Shown here: positions 32,542 through 45,775 of the stretch, in pieces | How the letters are laid out: every line of letters starts with the position of its first letter | Position numbering within the stretch: position 1 is the first letter of the stretch | From: Siphonodentalium dalli | Taxonomy: Eukaryota > Mollusca > Scaphopoda > Gadilida > Siphonodentaliidae | Reading direction: 5' to 3' | DNA: 64,000 bases | Assembly (NCBI GenBank): GCA_032622095.1 | Contig: CP136067.1 | Span: 175,000,556 to 175,064,555, forward strand | Notes under the pieces: model-generated | Seen by the model: the letters and a program-made list of their open reading frames with translations, nothing else | The model's database searches: none | Told to the model about the DNA's origin: nothing | Position numbers and translations under genes: made by a program

Positions 32542-33689
32542 CTTTAGATAAAAAAGAACACACGATTGGAGTATTTTTAGATTTATCCAAGGCATTTGAC
32601 ACTATAAACCACAATATAATGATTAATAAACTCGAACACTATGACTGTCGGGGGGTTGCACTGAACTGGTTCCGCAGCTACCTGTCAAATAGAAAGCAAT
32701 ATGTACAATACGAAGGCAACTTTTCCTGCCAAACAAATATAACCTGTGGCGTGCCACAGGGATCCATACTTGGCCCTCTTCTCTTCTTATATACATGAAT
32801 GATCTTCCAAATGTGTGCAAAGAATTAAAGGTAATACTATTTGCTGATGATACAAATGCCTTTTACTCAGATAAAGACATTATTAATGCTTATGATGTTG
32901 TTAACAAAGAAATGGAGGCAATGAACAAATGGTTTCTAGCTAACAAATTATCTTTAAATCTTGATAAAACAAACTATATGCTTTTCACAAATACAGATCT
33001 TTGTAAGTCGTTAAATTTTCTACCGGAGCTAAAAATTAATGATAAACTGTTCCAAAGGGTTAAAAACACAAAATTCCTAGGAATTAATATTGAAGAAACT
33101 TTGTCATGGGATTTACATGTGGATACAATTATCAATAAACTATCGAGAAACCTATGAGTCATGCGTAAGGTTAGTGAGTTTGTACCAAAGGATACGATGA
33201 AATCACTTTATTCGATACTTATTATCCCATATCTCACCTATTGTAATGCTATTTGGAGTGAAACAACAGTGAAATTTTTCAAAAACTTGAAAAAATACAA
33301 CACAAAGCAATTGCAACACTGTTATATGGAAATAAAAATATCCCGGAAATATGCAAGAAACACAATTTATTGCTGTTTGAAGACATTGGAAATATGCAAC
33401 TGCTTAAAATTTTACGTCACAAGAAACTCCATAAATCACTGACTTCCCTATTTACAAGCCTACATGATATCCATAATTACAATACACGGTCCAAAGCTAA
33501 TTCAAATCTATTCTGTGTATTTAAAAGAACGAAAAAAGCAAAAATGCCACATCAACCAGAGCCAGATGCCCGTGGAATGAACTACCAACTGACTGCAAAC
33601 TCAGAATAGAAATTGATAGCAATTACTCAAAATATCTGAAAGAATATTTAATTAACAAGCAACATAAACCAACCTCCCCCACTGAATAG
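32542..33689 (+). pseudogene. LINE, unit B copy, 3' half
   Basis: Resumes at CTTTAGATAAAAAAGAACAC and covers RT motifs [35 protein letters not shown] (about 32845) and KFLGINIEETLSWD, followed by the thumb-like tail. The GACATTATTAATGC site at 32876 is uninterrupted, giving the empty site for the 7755 element. Stops and frameshifts include TGA at 33155 (NLxVMRK, also in A but GGA in C). Confidence 0.85.
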
Positions 33690-33823
33690 TACTCCTCCCT
33701 GGTTACCGACATGTACTCTAATACTAGTACAAAACAGAGTTCTGTCACCACAGGGCTATTCAAATTAGGACAAGCTCCTTATTGTTTCTTACTGTTATTG
33801 TATAATTCATCCTACTCTGATTA

Positions 33824-34980
33824 GCCACCGTTCATAAGAGAACACACACCGGAGATCGTCCGTATCCGTGCGATATGTGTGAGCAATCGTTTGCTCAGAA
33901 CCATCAACTCATGAGTCATAAGATAATCCACACCGGCGATCGACCATATCAGTGTGATCTCTGTGAGGAGTTATTCTCCCATAAAAGTAACCTAATGATA
34001 CACAATGAACTCCACGCAGGCGATCGTCCGTATCATTGCGATGCGTGTGAGAAATCATTCGCCAATAGTAGTAGCCTATTTAGACATAACCGAAGCCACA
34101 AAGACGAACGCCCGTATCACTGCGAGCTGTGTGATAAATCATTTGCCCAGAACTATCACATGATGAGACACAAGAGAATAATCCACATAGGCGAGCGTCC
34201 GTATCAGTGCGATGTGTGTGAGAAATCGTTCTCCCAAAGCAGTAACCTAATGATACATATGAAACTGCACACAGGTGATCGTCCGTATCAATGCGATATG
34301 TGTGAGAAATCATTTACCATGAGCAGTAGCTTAATAAGACATAACAGAAGCCACACAGGCGAACGCCCGTATCAATGTGATATGTGTGGGAAATCGTTTG
34401 TCCAGAGCGATCACATAATGAGACATAAGAGAAGCCACACAGGCGACCGTCCGTATCAATGCGATGTGTGTGAGAAATCATTTACTAATTCAACTCAAGC
34501 CACCGTCCATAAGAGAACACACACAGGAGATCGTCCATATCAGTGCGATGTGTGTGGGAAATCGTTTGCCCAGAGTGTGATAAATCGTTCACCTAGAGAA
34601 GTAGCCCGATGAGACATAACAGAAGCCACACGACCGTATCAGTGTGATGTGTGTGAGAAATCATTCGTACATGGCAAGAGCCTAATGAGCCACAATAATC
34701 TCCACACAGGCGACCGTCCGTATCAGTGTGATGTGTGTGAGAAATCATTCGTCCTGAGCAGTAGCTTAATGAGACACATGAAGCTTCATACAACATAGCG
34801 TCCGTATCAGTGCGATGTGTGTGAGGAATACAATCATATAGATAATCTGATAACACAGGGATAGCAAGGATATCCACGCAGATGATCGCCCATATCAATG
34901 CGATGTGTGGGAGAAATAATTTTCCCAAAAGAGTCCCTTGATGACGATCATACGTGTCAGTCCGATGTGTGTGAGAAATA
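33824..34980 (+). pseudogene. Degenerate C2H2 zinc-finger array, unit B (+ strand)
   Basis: The best-preserved + strand array: eight full fingers and part of a ninth stay open (33824-34612) before a deletion merges finger 9 with its neighbour and shifts the frame (AQSVINRSPREVAR, stop). Finger 4 keeps its first Cys here, unlike A. Later fingers at 34640-34800 are readable in another frame and then decay. It begins mid-finger after the same pyrimidine-rich ..CTGATTAG/CC junction, so a splice acceptor into a last exon is conceivable. No start codon or promoter is apparent. Confidence 0.78.
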
Positions 34981-37143
34981 ATCCTCGCAGAGAGTTTTAC
35001 TTTAACATGTACATAAATGTGAGTTTTAACTGCGGTAGGTTTGTTCTATTATGTCTTAAAAGGGGAATCCCCGATTCATGTTGTAGAATGGTCTAAATTA
35101 GTAGTACTCGTAACTGATGGGTGGGCTTTTCATCTGTTACCGTTTTTTATATACAGCAATGATTTATACAGTAGTCAGTGAACGATGAACACATCATGCA
35201 TGCACAGCCTTTTTCCGTATTAAACTCCGCGAGGCAGATAACAAGTTTGATCCTCTTCAAACTTCAAAGTTCCATAAGTATTTTCTGTCACTATTTGCAT
35301 TGGAGATTTAAAGATGGATTATCAACTTAAGTCTTTAGTCCTCAAATATATCACATGCAGTACACGGTATTTTGTCGTTAAACTATAGCAGAACATGATT
35401 CCCGACAGATTTCCCTTTTCTTGGCGCCAAAATACCCCGAAAATATCCCCGAGGCGGCGGAGTTCCAAACAAAAACAAACAAATTGGCGTCTATCGACCC
35501 CATAGATAGATAGGTTAATGAAATAAAACGTGCACACGAGACCGATGTCAAAATAACAAATATATAACAATGTCAACAATGATTCAACATAATATATATA
35601 TACTATAGTAACTATTTCATTATTATATCAGTAGAATTTGACCTTTCTTTGAAAAATGTCCATGTTGCAGATTATGGTGCATGTATAGGGCTCGTTGTTT
35701 TGCATTATTTATTTGAATCTGTGGCCATCATTCAATCCAATAAATTTATCACCCGTCATCCCTATCTCACAAAAGAAGTGTTTACGCATCTTTTCATATG
35801 TGTTGCGGCGCATAACGAAGTGTTCTTCATTCACAACATCCATGTTACATTTCCTAACAATTCATTTATCAGGTGACACTATTGGCTGTTTGTGGCGACC
35901 CTTTTCAGTTTCCAAGTTATGATTACTAATTCTTAATATGAATCCATATTCCCCCTGGGGCTTTCAACATGGGTCGGTGTCAATCAAGTTGAACCTAATA
36001 TATGCCATAATCTCATGTCAGCAGATCTACATTCTCATTGGTCAATCTTAGCAGGCCAGCATGAAGTAACATTCACCGGCATTACCGAACCATTTACAAC
36101 GGCACCACTATACTCTTCATCAATGTTTGGGGAGTAAGGGGCTTGTTACATGAGCTGGAGCAACTCTGCTAGCCAGGACAACTCGGTTTGACGGATGGCC
36201 CGGTCTAATGTGCTTGCTTACTGTCGCGTCCCGCCTTGCCAGGACAACTCGTTTAGCCGGAAAAACTTAGCTCACGTAACAGCGAGTCATTCGGGCTAAC
36301 CGCGATGAGAGTCCCATGGGCGAACAACCCCTTCAGATAAACTTATATCCTAGCCTATTCATGTGTATCTTCAAGATTGTTCCACCGTGTCCAGATTTTC
36401 TCTGCAAATATTACTCACAAGCAACAATTCTCTTGGACATACTTCGAAATAATTTTTCAACCGCCAGCGATCCGAAATAATCGTCACACTGTTATTATAT
36501 TTCACTGAATAGTCCAAAATTTCACACTCAATAACTGAGAGTTACCCTATATTCAACCAACTGTGTATGACGCTTCCTCCAGCAGTTTGATAATTAAAGA
36601 TGAATTATCTCATTAAATAACAAATTTTAAATAGTTGCGTGGGTATAAAATAATAAATATGAACTGAAGACCCCTGTCCGGAAAAGCTTCTATCAATTAA
36701 TATTGATTTTATTTCGAATATTTAATTGGGACCGTTTGTGTGTCTATTTTTAGAACAGACCATTCGGATGATAGCATATTGCGATATAGAGCACTGGGCT
36801 GTTCCTATGGCTACGCACCGAAAGTCAAATGTCCCAGATTGATTGTTTGTATCGGTTTGTTCCATAGTTATAAACGATAATGAGTATAATTAACGTTTAT
36901 TTGTGATAAAATTATACAATAAAATTTCTGGTCTCTGTTAACAGTAACCACTATTGTTCGTTAGCTATACAACTACACCTTTTTAGACTAGAAAATATTC
37001 GAAATAAAATTAATATTAATCGACAGAAGCATTTCTGGACAGGAGTCTTCGATTCGGATATAATATGTTATACCCCGGTAACTATATAAAACATGTTTAC
37101 AAAGAGATAATCCACCTTTAACCAGTTGACAGCACCTTTAACC
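34849..37143 (+). repeat. 2,295-bp local tandem duplication, copy 1
   Basis: GATAACACAGGGATAGCAAG starts at 34849 and again at 37144. The intervening frames and elements repeat at an exact 2,295-bp offset (for example 35322 and 37617), with very few differences. The joint carries 15 bp of extra sequence (ACAGCACCTTTAACC, 37129-37143) after CCAGTTG. It runs from the tail of the + strand finger array to just past the TTAA element. No gene inside. Confidence 0.92.
36598..37117. mobile_element. ~520-bp TTAA foldback MITE (ancestral position, unit B first copy)
   Basis: TTAA 36594-36597 and 37118-37121; starts AGATGAATTATCTCATT, ends AAAGAGATAATCCACCT. Orthologous to 16313-16832. Confidence 0.87.
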
Positions 37144-39438
37144 GATAACACAGGGATAGCAAGGATATCTACGCAGATGATCGCCCATATCAATGCGATG
37201 TGTGGGAGAAATAATTTTCCCAAAAGAGTCCCTTGATGACGATCATACGTGTCAGTCCGATGTGTGTGAGAAATAATCCTCTCAGAGAGTTTTACTTTAA
37301 CATGTACATAAATGTGAGTTTTAACTGCGGTAGGTTTGTTCTATTATGTCTTAAAAGGGGAATCCCCGATTCATGTTGTAGAATGGTCTAAATTAGTAGT
37401 ACTCGTAACTGATGGGTGGGCTTTTCATCTGTTACCGTTTTTTATATACAGCAATGATTTATACAGTAGTCAGTGAACGATGAACACATCATGCATGCAC
37501 AGCCTTTTTCCGTATTAAACTCCGCGAGGCAGATAACAAGTTTGATCCTCTTCAAACTTCAAAGTTCCATAAGTATTTTCTGTCACTATTTGCATTGGAG
37601 ATTTAAAGATGGATTATCAACTTAAGTCTTTAGTCCTCAAATATATCACATGCAGTACACGGTATTTTGTCGTTAAACTATAGCAGAACATGATTCCCGA
37701 CAGATTTCCCTTTTCTTGGCGCCAAAATACCCCGAAAATATCCCCGAGGCGGCGGAGTTCCAAACAAAAACAAACAAATTGGCGTCTATCGACCCCATAG
37801 ATAGATAGGTTAATGAAATAAAACGTGCACACGAGACCGATGTCAAAATAACAAATATATAACAATGTCAACAATGATTCAACATAATATATATATACTA
37901 TAGTAACTATTTCATTATTATATCAGTAGAATTTGACCTTTCTTTGAAAAATGTCCATGTTGCAGATTATGGTGCATGTATAGGGCTCGTTGTTTTGCAT
38001 TATTTATTTGAATCTGTGGCCATCATTCAATCCAATAAATTTATCACCCGTCATCCCTATCTCACAAAAGAAGTGTTTACGCATCTTTTCATATGTGTTG
38101 CGGCGCATAACGAAGTGTTCTTCATTCACAACATCCATGTTACATTTCCTAACAATTCATTTATCAGGTGACACTATTGGCTGTTTGTGGCGACCCTTTT
38201 CAGTTTCCAAGTTATGATTACTAATTCTTAATATGAATCCATATCCCCCCTGGGGATTTCAACATGGGTCGGTGTCAATCAAGTTGAACCTAATATATGC
38301 CATAATCTCATGTCAGCAGATCTACATTCTCATTGGTCAATCTTAGCAGGCCAGCATGAAGTAACATTCACCGGCATTACCGAACCATTTACAACGGCAC
38401 CACTATACTCTTCATCAATGTTTGGGGAGTAAGGGGTTTGTTACATGAGCTGGGGCAACTCTGCTAGCCAGGACAACTCGGTTTGACGGATGGCCCGGTC
38501 TAATGTGCTTGCTTACTGTCGCGTCCCGCCTTGCCAGGACAACTCGTTTAGCCGGAAAAACTAAGCTCACGTAACAGCGAGTCATTCGGGCTAACCGCGA
38601 TGAGAGTCCCATGGGCGAACAACCCCTTCAGATAAACTTATATCCTAGCCTATTCATGTGTATCTTCAAGATTGTTCCACCGTGTCCAGATTTTCTCTGC
38701 AAATATTACTCACAAGCAACAATTCTCTTGGACATACTTCGAAATAATTTTTCAACCGCCAGCGATCCGAAATAATCGTCACACTGTTATTATATTTCAC
38801 TGAATAGTCCAAAATTTCACACTCAATAACTGAGAGTTACCCTATATTCAACCAACTGTGTATGACGCTTCTTCCAGCAGGTTGATAATTAAAGATGAAT
38901 TATCTCATTAAATAACAAATTTTAAATAGTTACGTGGGTATAAAATAATAAATATGAACTGAAGACCCCTGTCCGGAAAAGCTTCTATCAGTTAATATTG
39001 ATTTTATTTCGAATATTTAATTGGGACCGTTTGTGTGTCTATTTTTAGAACATACCATTCGGATGATAGCATATTGCGATATAGAGCACTGGGCTGTTCC
39101 TATGGCTACGCACCGAAAGTCAAATGTCCCAGATTGATTGTTTGTATCGGTTTGTTCCATAGTTATAAACGGTAATGAGTATAATTAACGTTTATTTGTG
39201 ACAAAATTGTACAATAAAATTTCTGGTCTCTGTTAACAGTAACCACTATTGTTCGTTAGCTATACAACTACACGTTTTTAGACTAGAAAATATTCGAAAT
39301 AAAATTAATATTAATCGACAGAAGCATTTCTGGACAGGAGTCTTCGATTCGGATATAATATGTTATACCTAGGTAACTATATAAAACATGTTTACAAAGA
39401 GATAATCCACCTTTAACCAGTTGCCAATATTTTGAATA
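37144..39438 (+). repeat. 2,295-bp local tandem duplication, copy 2
   Basis: Nearly identical to 34849-37143. It continues into the normal unit sequence (CCAGTTGCCAATATTTTG) after 39416. The right border is approximate. Confidence 0.9.
38893..39412. mobile_element. ~520-bp TTAA foldback MITE (unit B second copy)
   Basis: TTAA 38889-38892 and 39413-39416; copied with the local duplication rather than by its own transposition. Confidence 0.87.
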
Positions 39439-41718
39439 TACTTTAATTTGGGATCGGATTATTATATGTGGTTTATTCAGCGAAACAATTAACGTTTTCC
39501 AACTGCCGCTGAAATCTCATTGTATTCAGGGTCTTGTTCTATGAGACAAGATATTCAGATTGTACATGCAAAATTATGCTTCTTTACATCCCCTGTAATC
39601 TTATTGCTCATGGAAATTAAATTGTTCTTCGTGTAAGAAGAGGATGATGAATAAATGCTAGTTTATGACCCTATGGTCAACGATACCCGGTATGCACAAT
39701 CTAAAGTCATGAATGGTCCCATGCTGAACATGCGTGAATGACAATTGATTGTAATGATAGGACCGTTACATTGTAAAGGCAGCACAATCTATCTTTCTTT
39801 AAAGGCGCTATGATAAAATTATATCTCTGATCTACTCGGGAGTGGCAATATGTATGTTGTACAGCTTTTGGAACTTTGGAATATCCATTTTTGTTAGTCT
39901 GAGACTTACTCGTATCATAGACAAGTATGGCAAAATTTACGTGCACATAGGGTCAAGCCCAACCTTTACCCAACAAAACGGCCAAAAACGCCCAAATAAA
40001 GCTTCAACAGCCTAAAATATCTTCGGTCTGTCTCAATAACACCATACAAATATGGATATCATTGGAACCGGTTCATTGACCACATTGTTATGCCCTGTGC
40101 CAATGCATTCTCTTATATATGCGAGTCGACCATAGGTCGCCTCGCATATATAAGAGAATGCATTGGCCTAAAAAAATACTTTTTTTAACACTTTTTACCA
40201 TTTTTTCTTACATTCTTTAACAATTTTATAATTTTTTCTTACATTTTTTAACAATTTTTATAATATTTTTCTACATTCTTTGACAATTTTATCATTTTTA
40301 ATATGTGTTAAGCCAATGCATTCTCTTATATATGCGAGGCGACATATGGTCGACTCGCATATATAAGAGAATGCATTGGCACAGGGCCGTTCTGTCAGGA
40401 TGGACTAATCATATTATCTTCATTATGTGCACTCTTGACATAGCTGATGTCTCGTTACTAAATATTACAGTGTTGTGTCTTGAACAATTTAAATATAACA
40501 TGCGAGTGTCTGGTCTTTTACACTATATATCTTATACCACATGTGCATGAAATTTCCATGTTCATATTGTCTTTTATTGTGCCTTATTTAAAGTGATTTT
40601 TTAATATATCTGACGCAGATTAGAAAACACCATGCACCTATCCGTGACGAAATATAAGCTCATAAGAATGAAAGATATAATTTTCTATATATTTTCTTCC
40701 ATTTTGATTGCCATCATAAAATATAGTAACCTTTTCATACCTTAATAAGATTGCATTTTATAGGCAATACTCCCAATAACTTAATTCTTTAAAATATGTT
40801 CATCTCACACTAAAATTTGGCCAGGACCCAATATTGAATTTTTGGGGAAAATTTCATATCACATTCTGTTAGAAAAATTTTCTTTGGGATTGGAAGTAGC
40901 TGAGACCAAGCAAACGCATACTACTGAGCAAATGATCATTCGATATAATGATTTAAATAATAAGAGAATAGGTCCAATTTGCTACCATTTCAAAACAATA
41001 GGAACGAATATAGGAGACATAAGTGATATACATGTATGTCCTATTTTTCAAATTCAGGTCGCCATTTTGGCAGACATCTTTATAATATGGTGTAAATTTT
41101 CCCCAAAACAGTAGTATAATGTAATAACATCCAACTAGAATATACATTTGTACACATTTGATGTAATATGTCCAACAAAACAGATTAAACCGACTTCGTT
41201 CATGTTCTACACTACGGCGGTCATGTTGGACGCCGTCTTGAATTATAGGAAATGCTCAAGGGTGAGAACTCCACACCCACCTTGAAATTGATACACATAC
41301 CACCCAGAATCACAATCCATAGAGAAAAACTTTAACAGAGAAATTGTACTTCACCCATATTGATCCTGGACTAAATGTAGTTCCATGCAGTTGTAATCAA
41401 ATTTCCACCCAAATTGTGGGAAGGAGCGAACCAATTTGTTCACCTTTGGTGGGGGAAGGTGTTTGTAACTCAAAGGTTCACCTAAAATGAGAATGGTCCA
41501 GTCGAAAAATCAAATATTCATGTATGGTTTATTAAATATTCATATAAATCATCACATAGAGTTCTTGATAGTGCAGACCTGTCGTCATTTTTACACGACC
41601 TCAATACCGCAATTTCTTGTTATCTTGCATATTGTTATGGTGGCTGACAAAATATAACGTCACATAAACACCATTCACTAATATAAATTATCCTTATATC
41701 TATGACTTGTTCATCATA
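39417..41718. other. Unit B region before the - strand zinc-finger gene
   Basis: Conserved non-coding sequence. Contains the double-palindrome element (40092-40387). TTTATT at 41528-41533 would read AATAAA on the - strand, ~190 bp beyond the ancestral stop of the zinc-finger gene; this possible polyadenylation signal is also kept in unit C. Confidence 0.45.
40092..40387. mobile_element. 296-bp element built from two 69-bp palindromes
   Basis: Terminal inverted repeats of 76 bp, differing at one position by eye, begin GCCCTGTGCCAATGCATTCT. Each terminus is itself a near-perfect palindrome (40099-40167 and 40312-40380) with arms GCCAATGCATTCTCTTATAT around GTCGACC..GGTCGC. The spacer (40168-40311) is T-rich with three degenerate TTTTTTCTTACATTCTTTAA units. 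A collapsed version lies in unit C (54889-54954) and one arm at 31510-31547. No coding capacity. Superfamily not recognised. Confidence 0.8.
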
Positions 41719-43147
<1,429 letters not shown>

Positions 43148-43198
43148 TGTGTGCCGGGAATTGTGACAGTCAGCTGTATATCTCGTGAAGCGGCAGTC

Positions 43199-43206
43199 TA
43201 TATATA
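43199..43206 (-). promoter_or_regulatory. TATA box of the unit B zinc-finger gene
   Basis: TATATATA in CTATATATAG about 52 bp upstream of ATG 43147, matching unit A in sequence and spacing. Confidence 0.6.
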
Positions 43207-43437
43207 GCGAGAATCTGATCTAACTATATCTGAATTCCACAGTGTAACTGTATATTATTTAGTTCGTGATATGGAGGGATCACGTAACAATCTACCGATT
43301 TTCAAGTCGAACAAAGGACGACGGAAATACCGTATTACATGTAAGTTGAACTACAATGCGTGGCATTGTGGTTTTGTTTAGTAGAACCGTTCATAAAACG
43401 ATAGATGTCTACACAGCCTAAATGTGCATTAGTGTAA

Positions 43438-43760
43438 TTGCCACCGCACACGCTGCGATTAAAATCGTAAGTGGGGAAAATCGCAGGAGGAAGCATCCAA
43501 TGCGCGTGCCCACGACAATATCGTAGCCAAATCGTAGCAATCAAGCACTGTTTGATTTTACCAGGAAAATCGTGGCGTGACTTTGGCAACTCGCGCGATC
43601 GTAGCTGTCACATGACCACTGTCGCACTGGTCATGTTGTAAATACCACGAAAATCGTAGCTGCAAAGATCGCAGCACCGTAGCGTCTGCGGGCAAGCTAC
43701 GATTTCTCCACCTACGATTTTCCCCACTTACGATTTTAATCGTAGCGTCTGCGGTGGCAC
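43438..43760. mobile_element. 323-bp PIF/Harbinger-type MITE
   Basis: TAA at 43435-43437 and 43761-43763. Left TTGCCACCGCACACGCTGCG and right inverted GTGCCACCGCAGACGCTACG, with both arms continuing ATTAAAATCGTAAGTGGGG. Unit A has the empty site ATTAGTGTAAAAGACC (21475). A 3-bp TWA target duplication and GC-rich ends are typical of PIF/Harbinger; the family is inferred. The word ATCGTAG/CTACGAT recurs inside. Confidence 0.85.
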
Positions 43761-43845
43761 TAAAAGACCGGCCGGTTTAGCGCCACAAACTCGACAGTAA
43801 TTTCGTCGTATAACTCTTCACCCGATAGGTCTACTTTGGTGGACT

Positions 43846-43864
43846 GGGGGGGGGGGGGGGGGGG
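43846..43864. repeat. G19 homopolymer
   Basis: Unbroken G run within GGACTGGGG...GTGACATACTC; 16 G at the same place in unit A. Confidence 0.9.
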
Positions 43865-43926
43865 TGACATACTCTTTTTATTATGTTATAGTCTACATGT
43901 ATTTAGAAACTGACGACCGACGCATA

Positions 43927-44296
43927 TCTAATATATATTTTGGGACTTCTGTCTGTCTGTCTGTTTGTCTGTTAGCTATAGCCGGGAAAACTGCCCGACG
44001 GATTTTGACGAAATTTGATACCTAGGGGTAATTTTTTCCAGGGATGGTGTTGGGCGGGTCAAATCGTGACCCTGACCTTGACCTTCAAAAAGGTCAAATC
44101 GCGTAAAACGGGAGTAGCGGGTAAACGGCGGGAGTGGTGGGTAAACGGCGGGAGTAGCGGGTAAACGACGGGAGCACCAAATTAGGTGGAAACTAGTAGT
44201 TTGAGGCGCGGATGCCCGTGGTCAAATCGCGCACTTCGCCAAACAGCAGAGGGGAAACAACCCGGACGAAGTCGGGTCCACCAGCGTCCAGCTAGT
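43927..44296 (+). mobile_element. ~370-bp non-autonomous Helitron
   Basis: Starts TCTAATATATATTTTGGGAC and ends CTAGT, with a short hairpin just before the end (ACCCGGAC/GTCGGGT, 44259-44276), inserted between A and T with no target duplication (unit A reads GACGCATATAGATGTGTG). Contains a CTGT microsatellite (43948-43972), CCTGACCTTGACCTTC, and three units of CGGGAGTAGCGGGTAAACGG (44110-44173). These are standard Helitron signatures. Confidence 0.82.
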
Positions 44297-44372
44297 ATAT
44301 ATATATGTGTGTTATTATGGATTAGCCCTTATATAAAACAAATACTAAAGTAAAAGCCCAGTAAACGATGGT

Positions 44373-45770
44373 TTTTTGATTGATTGATTTATTTTTGATA
44401 TAAAGACATACATGTAAATTGTATAATGAATTACAAGCAAATAAAAAGGAATTTTTAACATAATTTCAGTTGTTAGGCTATATAAGAAATCACAAATTTT
44501 GAAGCAAATATGAGGCTGTAAAGAAGTCGAAGTGAATACCAATGGTATGATGGCTGAAATTTAGAAAAATCGTAGAGTACATGAACGGCTAGATATCGGG
44601 GGACGGGGATGGCACAAAAAGCACTCGAAGGCTTAATTCCATTGTGGTCCCCTGATATGCTACCGGCCACGAGGCAGACAATATAGTTACTAAGAAAATT
44701 CTCAATTTTAAAATACTAAAAAATAATGGTAATGACATCAATGTTAATATGTTAATATTATACATTGTAATGCCATCATCAATATGGATAATATAATTTA
44801 TCGTCATAAGTGCTACATTTACAAGTAATCTTATGATTGTGAATATGTTTATTTTAAAAGAAATGTTCTTTTCACCGACCAGGTGGATGAGACGCCTGGC
44901 AGATCCATTATACATAACAAGTCTGTCAATCGTCTCATTCACCGGTCTATGAATACTGACCGATATAATATTATATTAAATTATATTAATATTAATTCTG
45001 CTGCAAGGGGTGCCTGTGGGTTCTGTGTCGGTTCGGTGACTTTGTAAATGATGGAATGGCGAGTGCCAACTTGTCGCTCAAAACGGCCATCTCAGAATCC
45101 ACAGACATCCCTCCTGCTCTGCGATAACTTTAAGGATGTCAGCTCGGTTTGGGACAAAACAGGTGAAAAATAAACGAATAGAGCAGTAATAAATACTCAT
45201 TCAACATGTGCCTATATATAGTGTGATTATTAAAAGCATACCGTGACTACCACCCTTTGTCCCTCATCGAGCCGACAATCCTCAAAGGCAACTGCGTGCA
45301 GATATATATACATTGCAGAGATGAGTAATTGATTGGCAAAATTTTGTTCACAGTTTCAATTCAGTAGTACAGAAAGGCATCTTCCTCTCGGTCCTTCAGT
45401 TTAGATATGAGATGTTTTTTTATGCAAAATTTCCGGTACTTGATGTCAATGGGTAGATGTACAGTTTTGTCAAGTCTATTCCAGAGTCTTATTCCTGTGT
45501 AGAAAAAAGACTTTTTCCCATAACAACTTACATGAGGGAGGATGAATTTCAGTTTACCTGACCGGGTTTCAGATTGATCAGCCTCATTGTCCGAAACATT
45601 TATATCCCCTTCTTTATTTGATCGTTTGAAATGTTCATTAAAATATACTGGGGCTTCTTTATCTGAGATCTTCATAACCATTGTCAATTTCCTAAAGTTA
45701 ACTCGTTCACATACCGGCAGCCAATTTACTTTTAGAAATTCCGGATAGCCAATATGTGTCCTAGCATCCT
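44373..45770 (-). mobile_element. 5'-truncated LINE fragment, - strand (second LINE family)
   Basis: Absent from unit A (GATGGTTTAACACACTTTAC). The - strand reading enters with the RT tail (HIGYPEFLKVNWLPVCERV from about 45760), continues in the frame at 45361-45687 with KKSFFYTGIRLWNRLDKTV, a segment typical of the C-terminus of CR1/L2/Rex-like RTs, and stops at 45361. Then ~1 kb of 3' UTR follows to a terminal AAATCAATCAATCAAAAAA (44373-44391), a repeat tail usual for such elements. Only the last ~130 codons survive. Different from the PHD LINE of the units. Confidence 0.72.
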
Positions 45771-45775
45771 ATATT

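Noticed and set aside
44589-44942. 117-codon - frame in the unit B LINE insertion
   Set aside because: Lies downstream of the RT stop in the presumed 3' UTR; no motif and no continuity with the RT frame.
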